Source: an uncultured Lachnospiraceae bacterium (GTDB taxonomy: Bacteria > Bacillota > Clostridia > Lachnospirales > Lachnospiraceae). From it: a stretch of 64,000 bases of DNA. The notes beneath the pieces are model-generated. The model made no database searches. It worked only from the letters and a program-made list of their open reading frames with translations, and was not told where the DNA came from. Positions 1 to 9,041 of this stretch are shown here, in pieces (the stretch's first letter is position 1; the number at the start of each line of letters is the position of its first letter). The translations under genes were made by a program, and so were the position numbers. The stretch covers positions 36,760 through 100,759 of the forward strand of contig CANPZL010000003.1 in assembly GCA_947589055.1 (NCBI GenBank), given 5' to 3'.

Positions 1-1875
1 GTAGAAGTCAAGAATCTGTTATGTATGCTTTCTGTCATTGATAATGCAAGAGACGATATTGCACTTGCCGGCAGCCTGCGAAGTCCCTTCGCATCTGTCA
101 GCAGTGAGGAATTGGCCTGTATACGGGGACTTTGCAGGACTGGAGATCTGTGGACTGCAATTCAAAATTATGGTATGCAAAAGAACGCTCGTCCTGAACT
201 GAAGGAAAAGCTGGAACGGTTTTGCCATGGGGTGAAACGCTGGAAAGAATTGAAAACCTACAGTACGATCCGAGAATTGATCTGGGACATCTTAAATACC
301 ACGGGATATTATGACTATGTAGGTGCGATGCCGGGAGGAGCGAGAAGACAGGGGAATCTTGTTCGCTTAATGGAAAAAGCAAGCAGCTATGAAAAAACCA
401 GTTATCATGGGCTTTTTGACTTTCTTCGCTACATCGAGAAAATGAAAGTTACCGAGCAGGACTTTGGCGAGACAGCAGTGATAAGCGGAGAAGATGACAT
501 GGTACGTATCATGACCATACATAAGAGTAAGGGACTGGAATTTCCGGTGGTGCTTCTTTGCGGCTGTGGGAAGATGTTTAATCAGCAGGATACAAAAGAT
601 ACGGTATTGGTAGATGCAGACGGTTATCTTGGAGTGAATTATAAGTATCTGGATAAGCATTATTTTGAAAAGACGGAAAAGAGGAATTGTCTGGCAAGGC
701 ATATAAAAGAGGAAAATCTGGCGGAAGAACTTCGGGTGTTATATGTTGCCATGACAAGAGCGAAGGAAAAACTGATTTTGATCGGGAGCGTGGATAAATT
801 AACGGCACAAAAGAATCCGGATTATCAATTTTTATACGATTCTTATATCGAAGGAAACACAAAAGACGACTTGCTATCTGGGAAAGAAGAAGGGATGCCG
901 CTTCCGTTAGAAAGACATCTTGTAGAAACAGGAAAATCTTATCTTAGCTGGCTGATTCCTTGCATGGTTCGACTTTTCCATTTACAGCAAACACGGAAAT
1001 ACCTGATTTATCGGATCGTTAAGAAGGAAGAATTAGACGTTCATGTGGAGGAAGAATTTGACCGGCTGGCAGAACGGGAAGCACGGTGGGAGGAATACGT
1101 TTCCTATGAAGGAGCAAGAGAAGTGGAGGAAGAGATCCGGAAACGGTTTGAATGGAAGTATGCGTATCCTTTGGCGGCAACCTGTAAAGGAAAGTTGTCG
1201 GTTTCGGAAATTAAGAAAATGAGTCAGATGATCGATGAACCGGATAGAGACGTGGCAGACATAGCCGGACAAATCTTCCCTGCACAAAACGGCAGACCGC
1301 AGACCTTTGACGCTAATGAGAAGGTAGAAGGTAAGATGGACGGAGCCGCTTATGGTACGCTGCTCCATCTGGTAATGGAAAAGATACCGTTTCATTGTAT
1401 GGAGACGAAAGCAAAGGTGCAGGAAGCAATCGAAACGATGAAGCAGCAAAATATTATAACGGAAGAGGAATATCCATATATATCGGTCGACAAGATATTT
1501 GATATGATACAATCGGCTTTGGGCAAACGGATGCAGGAGGCGGAGAAAAAAGGAAGGCTGTATCGAGAACAGCAGTTTGTGATCGGGATTCCTATGAACC
1601 GTATTTATCCGGAGGCAGAGGAAACCGATCTGGAGCTGGTACAGGGAATCATAGATGCTTATTTTGAGGAGAAGGACGAATTGGTATTATTGGATTATAA
1701 AACGGATACCGTAGATGCGGAAACCGGTGAAACAACACTGTTTCGTCGTTATCATGCCCAGCTGGAATATTACAAATATACGTTAGAACAGTTAACCGGA
1801 AAGAATGTAAAGGAAGTTTATCTTTATTCCTTCTGTCTGGGAAAGACAATCCCGGTTCCGGCAGAAGGGATATAA
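1..1875 (+). CDS. addA: ATP-dependent helicase/nuclease subunit A (AddA), C-terminal half, truncated by window start
   Basis: The reading frame is open from base 1, so the start lies upstream; about 624 residues remain of a protein that is usually near 1200. AddA is the helicase-plus-nuclease subunit of the AddAB (RecBCD-like) complex that resects double-strand breaks for RecA. Seen: UvrD-type motif V ([13 protein letters not shown], about 165 residues in), motif VI ([15 protein letters not shown], about 70 residues later), then the C-terminal RecB-type nuclease domain with [10 protein letters not shown], the GIIDAYF segment and the catalytic LLDYKTD motif, ending with a [14 protein letters not shown] helix. 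The conserved nuclease Asp and Lys of DYKTD are present, so the nuclease looks active. addB would be expected upstream, outside the window. queF follows after 43 bases, probably in the same transcript. Confidence 0.95.
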   Translation, partial: VEVKNLLCMLSVIDNARDDIALAGSLRSPFASVSSEELACIRGLCRTGDLWTAIQNYGMQKNARPELKEKLERFCHGVKRWKELKTYSTIRELIWDILNTTGYYDYVGAMPGGARRQGNLVRLMEKASSYEKTSYHGLFDFLRYIEKMKVTEQDFGETAVISGEDDMVRIMTIHKSKGLEFPVVLLCGCGKMFNQQDTKDTVLVDADGYLGVNYKYLDKHYFEKTEKRNCLARHIKEENLAEELRVLYVAMTRAKEKLILIGSVDKLTAQKNPDYQFLYDSYIEGNTKDDLLSGKEEGMPLPLERHLVETGKSYLSWLIPCMVRLFHLQQTRKYLIYRIVKKEELDVHVEEEFDRLAEREARWEEYVSYEGAREVEEEIRKRFEWKYAYPLAATCKGKLSVSEIKKMSQMIDEPDRDVADIAGQIFPAQNGRPQTFDANEKVEGKMDGAAYGTLLHLVMEKIPFHCMETKAKVQEAIETMKQQNIITEEEYPYISVDKIFDMIQSALGKRMQEAEKKGRLYREQQFVIGIPMNRIYPEAEETDLELVQGIIDAYFEEKDELVLLDYKTDTVDAETGETTLFRRYHAQLEYYKYTLEQLTGKNVKEVYLYSFCLGKTIPVPAEGI

Positions 1876-1918
1876 GGGAATGAAACTGGAAAATACAGAA
1901 AGAAAAGGAGTTAGGCAT

Positions 1919-2413
1919 ATGAGCAGAGAAAAAGAAGAAACAAAGGACATATCCCTGTTGGGAGATCATAATGTTGCGTATCCGTCGGATTACGCCCCGC
2001 AGCTATTGGAAACTTTTATCAATAAGCATCCGGAGCGGGATTATTTTGTGAAGTTTAATTGTCCGGAATTTACCAGCCTTTGTCCTATTACGGGACAACC
2101 GGATTTTGCTACGCTTACGATTTCCTATGTGCCGGATATGAAAATGGTAGAAAGCAAATCCTTAAAGCTTTATTTATTCAGTTTTCGTAATCACGGAGAT
2201 TTTCATGAGGACTGTGTCAATATCATTATGGAGGATTTGATTCGGCTGATGGATCCTAAGTATATTGAAGTTTGGGGAAAATTCATGCCCCGTGGCGGCA
2301 TTTCTATTGATCCTTATTGCAATTACGGTAAATCGAATACTCGTTGGGAAGCGGTAGCGAGAAACCGTTTAGAGCAGCATGATATGTACCCTGAAAAAAT
2401 AGATAATCGGTAA
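1919..2413 (+). CDS. queF: NADPH-dependent 7-cyano-7-deazaguanine (preQ0) reductase QueF
   Basis: QueF reduces the nitrile preQ0 to preQ1 in queuosine tRNA modification. The protein is 164 aa, the short single-domain type found in Firmicutes. The catalytic residues can be read at the positions used in Bacillus numbering: Cys55 in [11 protein letters not shown], Asp62, and His96-Glu97 in NHGDFHEDC; the substrate loop VESKSLKLY is also present. The start at 1919 was chosen because AAGGAG at 1905-1910 lies 8 bases before it; an upstream in-frame ATG at 1880 has no ribosome binding site. The other queuosine genes (queC, queD, queE, tgt, queA) are not in the window and no preQ1 riboswitch is seen. 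It is probably expressed with addA and folC. Confidence 0.96.
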   Translation: MSREKEETKDISLLGDHNVAYPSDYAPQLLETFINKHPERDYFVKFNCPEFTSLCPITGQPDFATLTISYVPDMKMVESKSLKLYLFSFRNHGDFHEDCVNIIMEDLIRLMDPKYIEVWGKFMPRGGISIDPYCNYGKSNTRWEAVARNRLEQHDMYPEKIDNR

Positions 2414-2423
2414 AGGAAACGCT

Positions 2424-3794
2424 ATGAATTATGAAGAAGCAGTAGTTTATCTGCTGGATATACCAAGATTTGCAGAAAAAAGCGGTTTGGATAACCTGAA
2501 AGGATTATTGGAGGAATTAGGGAATCCCCATAAGACGGGGATGGCAATCCATGTGGCAGGCACGAACGGGAAGGGATCCGTCTGTGCCTTTTTGGCGTCC
2601 ATTTTATCTTGTGCCGGGTATCGGGTAGGGATGTTCACATCGCCTCATCTGGTAAAAATAAATGAACGATTTCGGATTCAGGATACCATGATAGGAAACG
2701 AAGAATTTTTACAAAGCTTCCAACGGGTCATGGAGGCAGTGCGGACAGGGGAAAAAAGGGGGTATCGGCACCCCAGTTTTTTTGAATTCCTTTTTCTGAT
2801 GGCGGCCTGCTGGTTTGAAAAACAAAAGCCGGATTATATCATTTACGAGACCGGCTTGGGAGGACGTCTGGATGCCACGAATGTATTGGAACCCTGCCTG
2901 ACGGTTTTGACTGCCATCGGCATGGATCATATGGAATATCTGGGAGAGCATTTGGAAGAAATCGCCGGAGAAAAAGCGGGAATCATGAAAAAGGATACTC
3001 CCTGTGTTTATCTTCGGCAGGCAGATGCTTCTTCCAAAGTAATTGAGGAGCGGGGAAAGGATTTGGGAATTGATTTGATTCCCGTCGAAAATAAGAAAAT
3101 AAGAATAGACGAAACAAGGGAGGAATACATTGATTTTTCCTATTTAAGCCAGTATGATAGTAAGTATCCGGCTACAGGAAAACCAATTACATACCGGATA
3201 AAAACATCGGCCATTTATCAGGTGGAAAATGCGGCGTTAGCAATAGAAGCAGGAGCATGGCTGCTTGCATATACCTGTCCGAAGAAAGCAGATTGGAAAG
3301 TAAATAAGGAATCAGCAGACAAAAGCGCACTGGTATACAATGATATATCTGCTTTTATACGAAAGGGTATTTATCAGATGCATTGGCAGGGAAGGATGGA
3401 GGAACTGGAACCCGGTATTTATGTGGACGGTGCACATAATGAGCCGGCAATCCGTGCATTTTGCAGGACACTTACCAGTATTTACCGGGATAAAAAAATC
3501 ATTTTACTGTTTGCAGTAGCCAGGGATAAGAGGTATAATGAGATGATACGGATTTTATGTGAAACGGTATCCTATGAAAGAATTATCGTGACGACGATTG
3601 AAGGTGACCGAGAAACACCGGTGGAGAAAGTGGCGGAACAGTTTCGACAATATACGTCGGCTCCCGTCGTAACGGAGCAAAGTGTTGGACAGGCATTGAA
3701 GCTTGCACGGAGCTGTTTGAAGGAAAATAGTCGGGTATTTTGTGTAGGCTCCCTTTATTTGGTGGGCCATTTGAAGAAACTGAAGGAGGAATAA
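2424..3794 (+). CDS. folC: Folylpolyglutamate synthase / dihydrofolate synthase
   Basis: FolC adds glutamate to dihydropteroate and to folates, in the cytoplasm. The 456-aa protein has the Mur-ligase fold: P-loop AGTNGKGS at residues 45-52, the folate loop MFTSPHLVKINERF about 25 residues later, ETGLGGRLDATN with the Mg-binding Glu, an AIGMDHMEYLG segment with the conserved His, and a C-terminal ligase domain with YVDGAHNEPA. It starts 10 bases after queF. Whether it has one or both activities cannot be decided from sequence. One oddity is a somewhat longer central stretch (residues about 215-300) than in shorter FolC proteins. Confidence 0.95.
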   Translation: MNYEEAVVYLLDIPRFAEKSGLDNLKGLLEELGNPHKTGMAIHVAGTNGKGSVCAFLASILSCAGYRVGMFTSPHLVKINERFRIQDTMIGNEEFLQSFQRVMEAVRTGEKRGYRHPSFFEFLFLMAACWFEKQKPDYIIYETGLGGRLDATNVLEPCLTVLTAIGMDHMEYLGEHLEEIAGEKAGIMKKDTPCVYLRQADASSKVIEERGKDLGIDLIPVENKKIRIDETREEYIDFSYLSQYDSKYPATGKPITYRIKTSAIYQVENAALAIEAGAWLLAYTCPKKADWKVNKESADKSALVYNDISAFIRKGIYQMHWQGRMEELEPGIYVDGAHNEPAIRAFCRTLTSIYRDKKIILLFAVARDKRYNEMIRILCETVSYERIIVTTIEGDRETPVEKVAEQFRQYTSAPVVTEQSVGQALKLARSCLKENSRVFCVGSLYLVGHLKKLKEE

Positions 3795-3797
3795 ACG

Positions 3798-3953
3798 GTG
3801 ATCAATTTTGATGAAGAAATCAAGAAATTCCAGCCGGCGGTTGAGATGGAACAGCTGGAGAATAATATATATAAGAATGATTTTAATGATGTTGCAGATG
3901 TGTTGATTGAAGTGATGAAGCAGGCACAGCAGCCACCCCAGAATTATGAATAA
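3798..3953 (+). CDS. Small acidic protein of 51 aa, function unknown
   Basis: This is a short gene starting with GTG. AAGGAGGA at 3783-3790, inside the end of folC, lies 7 bases before the start. The protein begins MINFDEEIKKFQPAVEMEQL, continues with a DFNDVADVLIEVMKQ helix and ends QQPPQNYE. It is acidic and probably helical, with no membrane segment and no cysteines. The stop TAA is directly followed by the ATG of the TPR protein, which suggests coupled translation. I do not recognise a named family; it resembles short conserved proteins of Lachnospiraceae, but that is from memory. Support comes from the strong ribosome binding site, the tight fit between neighbours and the lack of any alternative use of this gap. 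Confidence 0.7.
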   Translation: MINFDEEIKKFQPAVEMEQLENNIYKNDFNDVADVLIEVMKQAQQPPQNYE

Positions 3954-5432
3954 ATGGATGTGAAAAAGATGAATTGCTTATATTGTGGTGCACCGGTACT
4001 CATAAATGATGTGTGCAGTGCGTGTGGATTAAAACAGGAATATTTAATAAAGGCATGGAATACGTCCTTATATTATTATAATACAGGCTTGGAGTATGCC
4101 AGAATCCGGAATCTGACAGGAGCGGAGGAAGCATTGAAAGCGGCGTTGCGCTATAACAAAGCGAATATTGACGCACGTAACCTTTTAGGGCTGGTGTATT
4201 ATGAAACCGGACAGGTGTTTGAGGCATTGGCAGAGTGGGTTATCAGCTCCAATTATCAGCCTGAGGAGAATCTGGCGGCCCGTTATTTAAAGATGGTACA
4301 AGGAAACCAGAATAAACTGAGCGCCTTTGATCAGGCCGCCAAGAAATACAATCTTACCCTGCATTATGCGCAGCAAAAGAATTTTGATCTGGCGTTGATT
4401 CAGCTAAAGCGGGTGCTGAATGCAAATCCCAGATTTGTAAAAGCGTATTTGGTGCTTGCTTTGATTTATATACAGGAAGGGAATCTGGACAAAGCTAAAA
4501 AAGCGTTGCAGCGGGTGTTGAAAATTGATAAATATCAACCGCAGGCACATTACTATTTGGAGGAGCTTTCAAAAAATGAAAAGCATTATACTTCTCGAAG
4601 TACGGGTATGGAATATGACGATCGTTTTGACCTGAAAGCAACAGATGATGAGGATACAGAGGAAGAAGAGCTTGACGAAGAGGAAAATGCAAAGCGAAAG
4701 ATACGGGAGATCATAGAGCGGGGAGCCGCTGCCGAGGATATTGGCGGCGACCAGAATCTGGAAGTAGGCAGTTATCAGGAGATAAAGTACGGCAAGCATA
4801 ACGTATTATATTTAGCAGCAGGGTTGCTGATTGGAATTGCCGCCATGTTTTTTTTAGTAATGCCGGCACGGGTTCGGAAGATCAGTGAAGAGAATATGGA
4901 TTTAAAAACCTCATACAGCATGGAACTGTCAGATAAGAATATCACTATTGCAAATCTTCAGGATAACAATGGAAAACTACAGAGCAATCTGGATACTCTG
5001 AAACAGCAGATGGAAATGATGGCTGAAGAAAACAGCGCCGGAAGTGTAAATGATACAATTATGTCCGGGGTTCAGGCATACATGGAAGGCAAGCATCAAG
5101 ATGCGATTGCTGCATTAGGCGGTATTGATTTAACTGACGGGAATCTATCGGAAACAACGAAGAATTGTATACAGACGATTGTCAATGGCTGTAGTGACGA
5201 ATTGGATACCTGTCGATCTGCCGGAATGACTGCCTATGGTGCGGAAAATTATCAGGAAGCAATCAATCAGCTTCAGATTTTCTGTAACCTGAAGCCGGAG
5301 GATGCAGAAGCCCGCTATAATTTGGCAAAGGCATATGAGAATGTAGGAAATGTGGAAGCTGCCAATCGGCTTTATCAGGACATCAATACCCGATTTCCAG
5401 ATTCCGATTACGTGACTACTATGTATCAGTAG
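3954..5432 (+). CDS. Zinc-ribbon / tetratricopeptide-repeat membrane protein
   Basis: The 492-aa protein has an N-terminal zinc ribbon (CLYCGAPVLINDVCSACG, residues about 6-23), a block of TPR repeats (about 30-205), an acidic DEDTEEEELDEEE linker, one hydrophobic segment VLYLAAGLLIGIAAMFFLV (about 283-301), a coiled-coil-like stretch and a second TPR block near the C terminus (NYQEAINQLQIFCNLKPEDA). With one membrane segment in the middle it probably has TPR domains on both sides of the membrane, the zinc ribbon being cytoplasmic. It likely works as a scaffold; no enzyme motif is visible. The start is uncertain: ATG 3954 abuts the previous stop, and ATG 3969 would begin directly at the zinc ribbon. 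A terminator follows, so this closes the addA-queF-folC transcript. Confidence 0.8.
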   Translation: MDVKKMNCLYCGAPVLINDVCSACGLKQEYLIKAWNTSLYYYNTGLEYARIRNLTGAEEALKAALRYNKANIDARNLLGLVYYETGQVFEALAEWVISSNYQPEENLAARYLKMVQGNQNKLSAFDQAAKKYNLTLHYAQQKNFDLALIQLKRVLNANPRFVKAYLVLALIYIQEGNLDKAKKALQRVLKIDKYQPQAHYYLEELSKNEKHYTSRSTGMEYDDRFDLKATDDEDTEEEELDEEENAKRKIREIIERGAAAEDIGGDQNLEVGSYQEIKYGKHNVLYLAAGLLIGIAAMFFLVMPARVRKISEENMDLKTSYSMELSDKNITIANLQDNNGKLQSNLDTLKQQMEMMAEENSAGSVNDTIMSGVQAYMEGKHQDAIAALGGIDLTDGNLSETTKNCIQTIVNGCSDELDTCRSAGMTAYGAENYQEAINQLQIFCNLKPEDAEARYNLAKAYENVGNVEAANRLYQDINTRFPDSDYVTTMYQ

Positions 5433-5474
5433 TACATAGGCGCTAAAGGTTTGGCCGAGCTGGATAGATATACG

Positions 5475-5506
5475 AAAGAGAAACTCAAATGGAGTTTCTC
5501 TTTTTT
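5475..5506 (+). terminator. Intrinsic terminator after the TPR gene
   Basis: A perfect stem (AAAGAGAAACTC pairing with GAGTTTCTCTTT, loop of 5) is followed by a T run. It separates the upstream operon from the spoIIA locus. Confidence 0.9.
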
Positions 5507-5597
5507 ATTTGGACATAGTTTCCTTACTTCCTTTCGGAAAAGACAAATATAAAAGACATCGTAAAGCCTATGAATAAATAAATTGCAGGAGGTATTT

Positions 5598-5936
5598 ATG
5601 GAATATGAATTGAAGCTGGATCAGGAATGGCTGTGGATTGGACTGCCAACGGAGCTTGATCATTTTCAGGCGGAGCAGATTCGCAAGGCAGTCAAGGATA
5701 AGATGCAGGAACGGTATATTAAATATGTCATATTTGATTTTGAACGAACCAGCCTGATGGATAGTTCAGGAATCGGGCTGATAGCCGGGCGGTATCGGGA
5801 ATTGGCTGTTCGAGGCGGACAGGTATACGTCAGTAATGTACATGACCGTATGAAAAAGGTTTTAACCTTGTCCGGGTTATATCGGATCGTTACCCCGTGG
5901 GAACAGGTTATGGTATCAGAATCAGAAAATAATTGA
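5598..5936 (+). CDS. spoIIAA: Anti-sigma F factor antagonist SpoIIAA
   Basis: SpoIIAA is the STAS-domain anti-anti-sigma factor. When dephosphorylated by SpoIIE it binds SpoIIAB and frees sigma F in the forespore. The protein is 112 aa, close to the family length. The phosphorylation site LMDSSGIGLI is at residues 53-62, the second Ser (57) corresponding to the known phospho-serine. The start at 5598 has AGGAGG at 5587-5592; an in-frame TTG at 5583 lies ahead of that site. It is the first gene of spoIIAA-spoIIAB-sigF, an order conserved in endospore formers. In Bacillus the operon is driven by sigma H; no convincing sigma-H promoter could be picked out in the 90 bases after the terminator. 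Confidence 0.95.
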   Translation: MEYELKLDQEWLWIGLPTELDHFQAEQIRKAVKDKMQERYIKYVIFDFERTSLMDSSGIGLIAGRYRELAVRGGQVYVSNVHDRMKKVLTLSGLYRIVTPWEQVMVSESENN

Positions 5937-5968
5937 ATGCAGAAATGCGGATAAATAAGGAGGATAAG

Positions 5969-6421
5969 ATGAGTAACACCAATGAAATGCAGGTAGAATT
6001 CGATGGGATTGGAGAAAATGAAGGATTTGCAAGGGTAGTGGTCGCCGCCTTCGTCTCACAGCTTAATCCGACGCTGGAAGAGTTAGGAGATATAAAGGTC
6101 GCAGTATCCGAAGCGGTAACCAATGCAATCATTCACGGATATGAGAAAACCAGAGGGAAAGTACGGATTCATGCAAAATTGCAGGAAAACAGACTTATCA
6201 TTCAGATCATGGATTCCGGAAAAGGAATTGATGATGTGGAGAAAGCTATGGAGCCGCTGTTTACCACAAAACCGGAGGAAGAACGTTCCGGGATGGGATT
6301 TTCCTTTATGGAAGCGTTTACGGATGAGTTGAAAGTAGAATCCAGACCGGGAGAAGGAACAACGGTCACAATGGTAAAGGTGATGGGAGCAGGAAATGGA
6401 TCGGACGATAGAATTGATTAA
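5969..6421 (+). CDS. spoIIAB: Anti-sigma F factor / serine kinase SpoIIAB
   Basis: SpoIIAB is a GHKL-type ATP-binding protein that holds sigma F inactive and phosphorylates SpoIIAA. At 150 aa the length is normal. The N box (SEAVTNAIIHGY), the G1 box (MDSGKGI) and the G2 region (RSGMGFSFME) are all present. The start at 5969 has AAGGAGG at 5957-5963. The gene overlaps sigF by 26 bases, which couples translation of the sigma factor to that of its inhibitor. Confidence 0.95.
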   Translation: MSNTNEMQVEFDGIGENEGFARVVVAAFVSQLNPTLEELGDIKVAVSEAVTNAIIHGYEKTRGKVRIHAKLQENRLIIQIMDSGKGIDDVEKAMEPLFTTKPEEERSGMGFSFMEAFTDELKVESRPGEGTTVTMVKVMGAGNGSDDRID

Positions 6422-7127
6422 GCGTGCCAGGCAAGGAGATCAGGAAGCGAGAAATCAGGTGGCTTCGGAAAATTTAGGTCTGGTTTGGAGCGTGGTGCGG
6501 CGGTTTGCCGGCAGAGGACATGATTTAGAAGATTTATATCAGATTGGCTGTATCGGATTATTAAAATGCATTGACAAATTTGAGTTATCTTATGACGTTA
6601 AATTTTCAACTTATGCTGTTCCAATGATCATGGGAGAGGTAAAGCGTTTTTTGCGTGACGATGGTATGGTGAAAGTAAGCCGCTCACTTAAGGAAACGGC
6701 GTATAAGGTGTATATGACCAGGGAAAAGCTGGTAAATGAAAACGGAATGGAACCGACCCTGGACGAGCTTGCCATTTGTCTGGATATTGATAAGGAAGAT
6801 ATTGTAGTGGCGTTGGAGGCAAGCTCGGAGGTGGAATCCATTTATAAAACCATTTATCAAAATGATGGCAATTCCATTTACCTGATTGATAAACTAGTCA
6901 GTGCGGAAGATGAGAGTCAAAAGGCGGTGAATCAGCTGGCTTTAGAAGAGCTTATGTCAGGCTTGGAGGAAAAGGAACGAAAAATCATTACCATGCGGTA
7001 TTTTGAAGATAAAACCCAGACAGAAATTGCAAATATCGTAGGAATCTCTCAGGTTCAGGTCTCTCGAATCGAAAAGCGGGTGCTTTTAAAAATGCGGGAA
7101 CAAATGAATCATGGAAAAAGTTGTTAA
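6396..7127 (+). CDS. sigF: RNA polymerase sporulation sigma factor SigF
   Basis: Sigma F is the first forespore-specific sigma factor. The 243-aa protein has region 1.2/2 (ENLGLVWSVVRRF, DLEDLYQIGCIGL, KFSTYAVPMIMGEVKRFLRD), region 3 (VSRSLKETAYKVY, EPTLDELAICLDI) and region 4 with a helix-turn-helix (TQTEIANIVGISQVQVSRIE). The ATG lies inside spoIIAB and is preceded by GGAGCAGG, a usable ribosome binding site. It could be confused with the close paralogue sigma G, but its position after spoIIAA-spoIIAB settles the call. Confidence 0.95.
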   Translation: MDRTIELIKRARQGDQEARNQVASENLGLVWSVVRRFAGRGHDLEDLYQIGCIGLLKCIDKFELSYDVKFSTYAVPMIMGEVKRFLRDDGMVKVSRSLKETAYKVYMTREKLVNENGMEPTLDELAICLDIDKEDIVVALEASSEVESIYKTIYQNDGNSIYLIDKLVSAEDESQKAVNQLALEELMSGLEEKERKIITMRYFEDKTQTEIANIVGISQVQVSRIEKRVLLKMREQMNHGKSC

Positions 7128-7136
7128 TGAAATGTT

Positions 7137-7166
7137 TTCATAGAATTCAGGCGGTTGGAAATACTA
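7137..7166 (+). promoter_or_regulatory. Possible sigma-G/sigma-F type promoter for the spoVA genes
   Basis: TTCATA (7137-7142) and AATACTA (7160-7166) are spaced 17 apart. They resemble the forespore consensus (GHATR, then CATNHTA) with one mismatch in each element. Bacillus spoVA is transcribed by sigma G, so a promoter at this position makes sense. The match is short and was found by eye, so it is only a candidate. Confidence 0.35.
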
Positions 7167-7230
7167 ACATGGAAGCAGATTCCGAATCTGTTCATGAAAT
7201 GGACAGAAAGAAAAGAAGGAGTGAATGTCT

Positions 7231-7470
7231 ATGGAAGAAAAGCGTTATCGCTGGCTGTGGTGGGTCATTATCGCATTAGTTGTAGCAGGCATGATCTGGT
7301 ATGCGATTGTACGGTCTAAGGCTAAGGAATATATAGATGGTACCTTAGTATGGAATCCAACTGATGTTTTTTGCATGAGTAATCGAAACTATTGCCATCT
7401 GACTACCATTTCCCTGCCTTCGATAGATGGTGAGGAGGGGACGCATTCATGTCGGAGACCATATATCTAA
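7231..7470 (+). CDS. Small single-pass membrane protein between sigF and spoVAA, function unknown
   Basis: The predicted 79-aa protein begins MEEKRYRWLWW and carries one hydrophobic segment (about residues 8-27), followed by KAKEYIDGTLVWNPTDVFC and a short polar tail. AAGGAG at 7216-7221 is 9 bases before the ATG, better placed than for the ATG at 7225. Its end overlaps the start of spoVAA by 22 bases. I do not recognise the family. If real it would be co-expressed with the spoVA genes in the forespore. Doubts: the tail is not clearly protein-like, and the open frame could be partly accidental. Confidence 0.5.
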   Translation: MEEKRYRWLWWVIIALVVAGMIWYAIVRSKAKEYIDGTLVWNPTDVFCMSNRNYCHLTTISLPSIDGEEGTHSCRRPYI

Positions 7471-8075
7471 ATGTACAGCAAAGCTCTGCGATCACTCGTC
7501 CTGTAGTACGGATTGACGATGTAGCGGAGGTCTATTGTGAAAATAAAAGTGTAAAAAATCAGGTACAGAAGCTTGTAATCACGGAATTTAAATCCACGAA
7601 GGAATTTAAACAGGTATTTTCAACCTGTCTGCTGATTGAGCTTATAACAGCTGCTATACCGAATTGTCAGGTGGTCAGTTTAGGGGAAACGGATTTCATC
7701 GTTTATTATAAACCTGTAGGAAAGGAAGCACTCTGGAAAACTCGGCTAAAATGTCTCTTAGTTGGTTTACTGGCATTTTTTGGCGCCGCCTTTTCTATTA
7801 TGACCTTTAATACGGATGTCACTACTGCGGATTTGTTTGATCAGCTCTATGAGCTGTTTACCGGAATGCCAGCCCAGGGACCGGGAATTTTGCAAGCCAC
7901 ATATGCACTTGGATTATTTTTAGGGATTATTTTGTTCTTTAATCATGGAGGCAGATATAAGCTTACCAATGATCCGTCTCCTTTACAGGTTCAGATGCGT
8001 CAGTATGAGCAAAGTGTTAATCAGGCATTTATTTTAGACGCAGAACGGAATCAGGAGAGTAAAGATGTGGATTAA
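7449..8075 (+). CDS. spoVAA: Stage V sporulation protein AA
   Basis: The SpoVA proteins form the dipicolinic-acid channel complex in the inner spore membrane. This 208-aa protein begins with a soluble domain (METIYL-like start, VVRIDDVAEVYC) and ends with two membrane segments (LLVGLLAFFGAAFSIMTF and TYALGLFLGIILFF), as SpoVAA does. A GAGGAGG-like site precedes the ATG. The gene overlaps spoVAB by 11 bases. SpoVAA is common in Bacilli and some Clostridia but missing from others such as Clostridioides difficile. Confidence 0.88.
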   Translation: MSETIYLNVQQSSAITRPVVRIDDVAEVYCENKSVKNQVQKLVITEFKSTKEFKQVFSTCLLIELITAAIPNCQVVSLGETDFIVYYKPVGKEALWKTRLKCLLVGLLAFFGAAFSIMTFNTDVTTADLFDQLYELFTGMPAQGPGILQATYALGLFLGIILFFNHGGRYKLTNDPSPLQVQMRQYEQSVNQAFILDAERNQESKDVD

Positions 8076-8490
8076 AAATATAGGAATGGCACTGATCGGC
8101 TTATCTGCCGGAGGTGCGATAGCAGGTGCATTTGTGGCGTTTATTGCGTCACTTGGGGTTTATACACGTTTGGATGGCTGGGCAAAATCCGGGCGGAAAC
8201 TATTACAAACAGAAACCTTGATCCTGCTTGGAACAACCGTGGGAAATCTGATTACGCTTTATCAGATTCCGGTTCCGGTGGGACAGGTGGGATTGGCTGT
8301 CTGCGGTTTGTTTTTTGGTATCTTTACCGGCTGTTTGGCAGCGGCATTGGCTGATGTAGTGAAACTGTTTCCTATTTTGAGCAGGCGGACAGGACTGCGA
8401 AACGGACTGCCTTATGTGATTGCAGCGGTTGGCATTGGTAAAGCGGTAGGAACATGGCTGCAATTTTTTTGCTTTTCCCGTCCCCAGTAG
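8065..8490 (+). CDS. spoVAB: Stage V sporulation protein AB
   Basis: The 141-aa integral membrane protein has about four hydrophobic segments, starting MWIKNIGMALIGLSAGGAIA and including the glycine-rich GLAVCGLFFGIFTGCLAAAL. The GLSAGGAIAGAFVAF start and the position between spoVAA and spoVAC identify it as SpoVAB. AGGAG at 8053-8057 precedes the ATG, which sits inside the end of spoVAA. Confidence 0.88.
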   Translation: MWIKNIGMALIGLSAGGAIAGAFVAFIASLGVYTRLDGWAKSGRKLLQTETLILLGTTVGNLITLYQIPVPVGQVGLAVCGLFFGIFTGCLAAALADVVKLFPILSRRTGLRNGLPYVIAAVGIGKAVGTWLQFFCFSRPQ

Positions 8491-8541
8491 AAGGAAGCAT
8501 GTAAGAATCTGAAAAGGAAAACACAGGAGGTTGAATACAAT

Positions 8542-9003
8542 ATGCAGCAGGAACCCAGTAATGAAGAATATAACGAATATGTAAAGCAGGTTACGCCAAA
8601 GCATAATTGTGTAATGAACTGCTTGAAGGCATTTTTGATCGGTGGTATCATCTGTACCATTGGGGAAGGAATCTCTGAGCTGTTACAGAATCAGTTCGGC
8701 TTGAAGCTGGAGGATGCAGGGAGTTATGTATCCATGATCTTAGTAGCATTAAGCGTATTGTTTACTGGACTTAATCTATATGGTTCAATCGCCAAATTTG
8801 GCGGCGCCGGTGCATTGGTGCCGATTACCGGATTTGCAAATTCCGTAGCGGCTCCCTGTATTGAATATCAGAAGGAAGGGCAGGTATTTGGAATTGGGGT
8901 AAAAGTATTTACCATAGCAGGCCCTGTGATCTTATATGGGATTGTCACCAGCTTCGTATTAGGGCTGATATATTGGGCAGGCGGTATGTTTGGCTGGTGG
9001 TAG
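8542..9003 (+). CDS. spoVAC: Stage V sporulation protein AC
   Basis: SpoVAC is the mechanosensitive-channel-like component of the dipicolinic acid channel. The protein is 153 aa, with several membrane segments and the family signatures FLIGGIICTIGEGISELL and GGAGALVPITGFANSVAAP, and ends in a membrane helix. AGGAGG at 8525-8530 is 11 bases upstream of the ATG. In other spore formers spoVAD and spoVAE follow directly; here a terminator follows, so those genes must be elsewhere or missing. Confidence 0.93.
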   Translation: MQQEPSNEEYNEYVKQVTPKHNCVMNCLKAFLIGGIICTIGEGISELLQNQFGLKLEDAGSYVSMILVALSVLFTGLNLYGSIAKFGGAGALVPITGFANSVAAPCIEYQKEGQVFGIGVKVFTIAGPVILYGIVTSFVLGLIYWAGGMFGWW

Positions 9004-9041
9004 CCGAAAACAGGGTTTAATAATGAAATCAGGAAAGGAGC

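Noticed and set aside
7127..7279. Frame of about 50 codons starting at the sigF stop (TAATG)
   Set aside because: It has no ribosome binding site and its second half overlaps the better supported 79-aa membrane protein.
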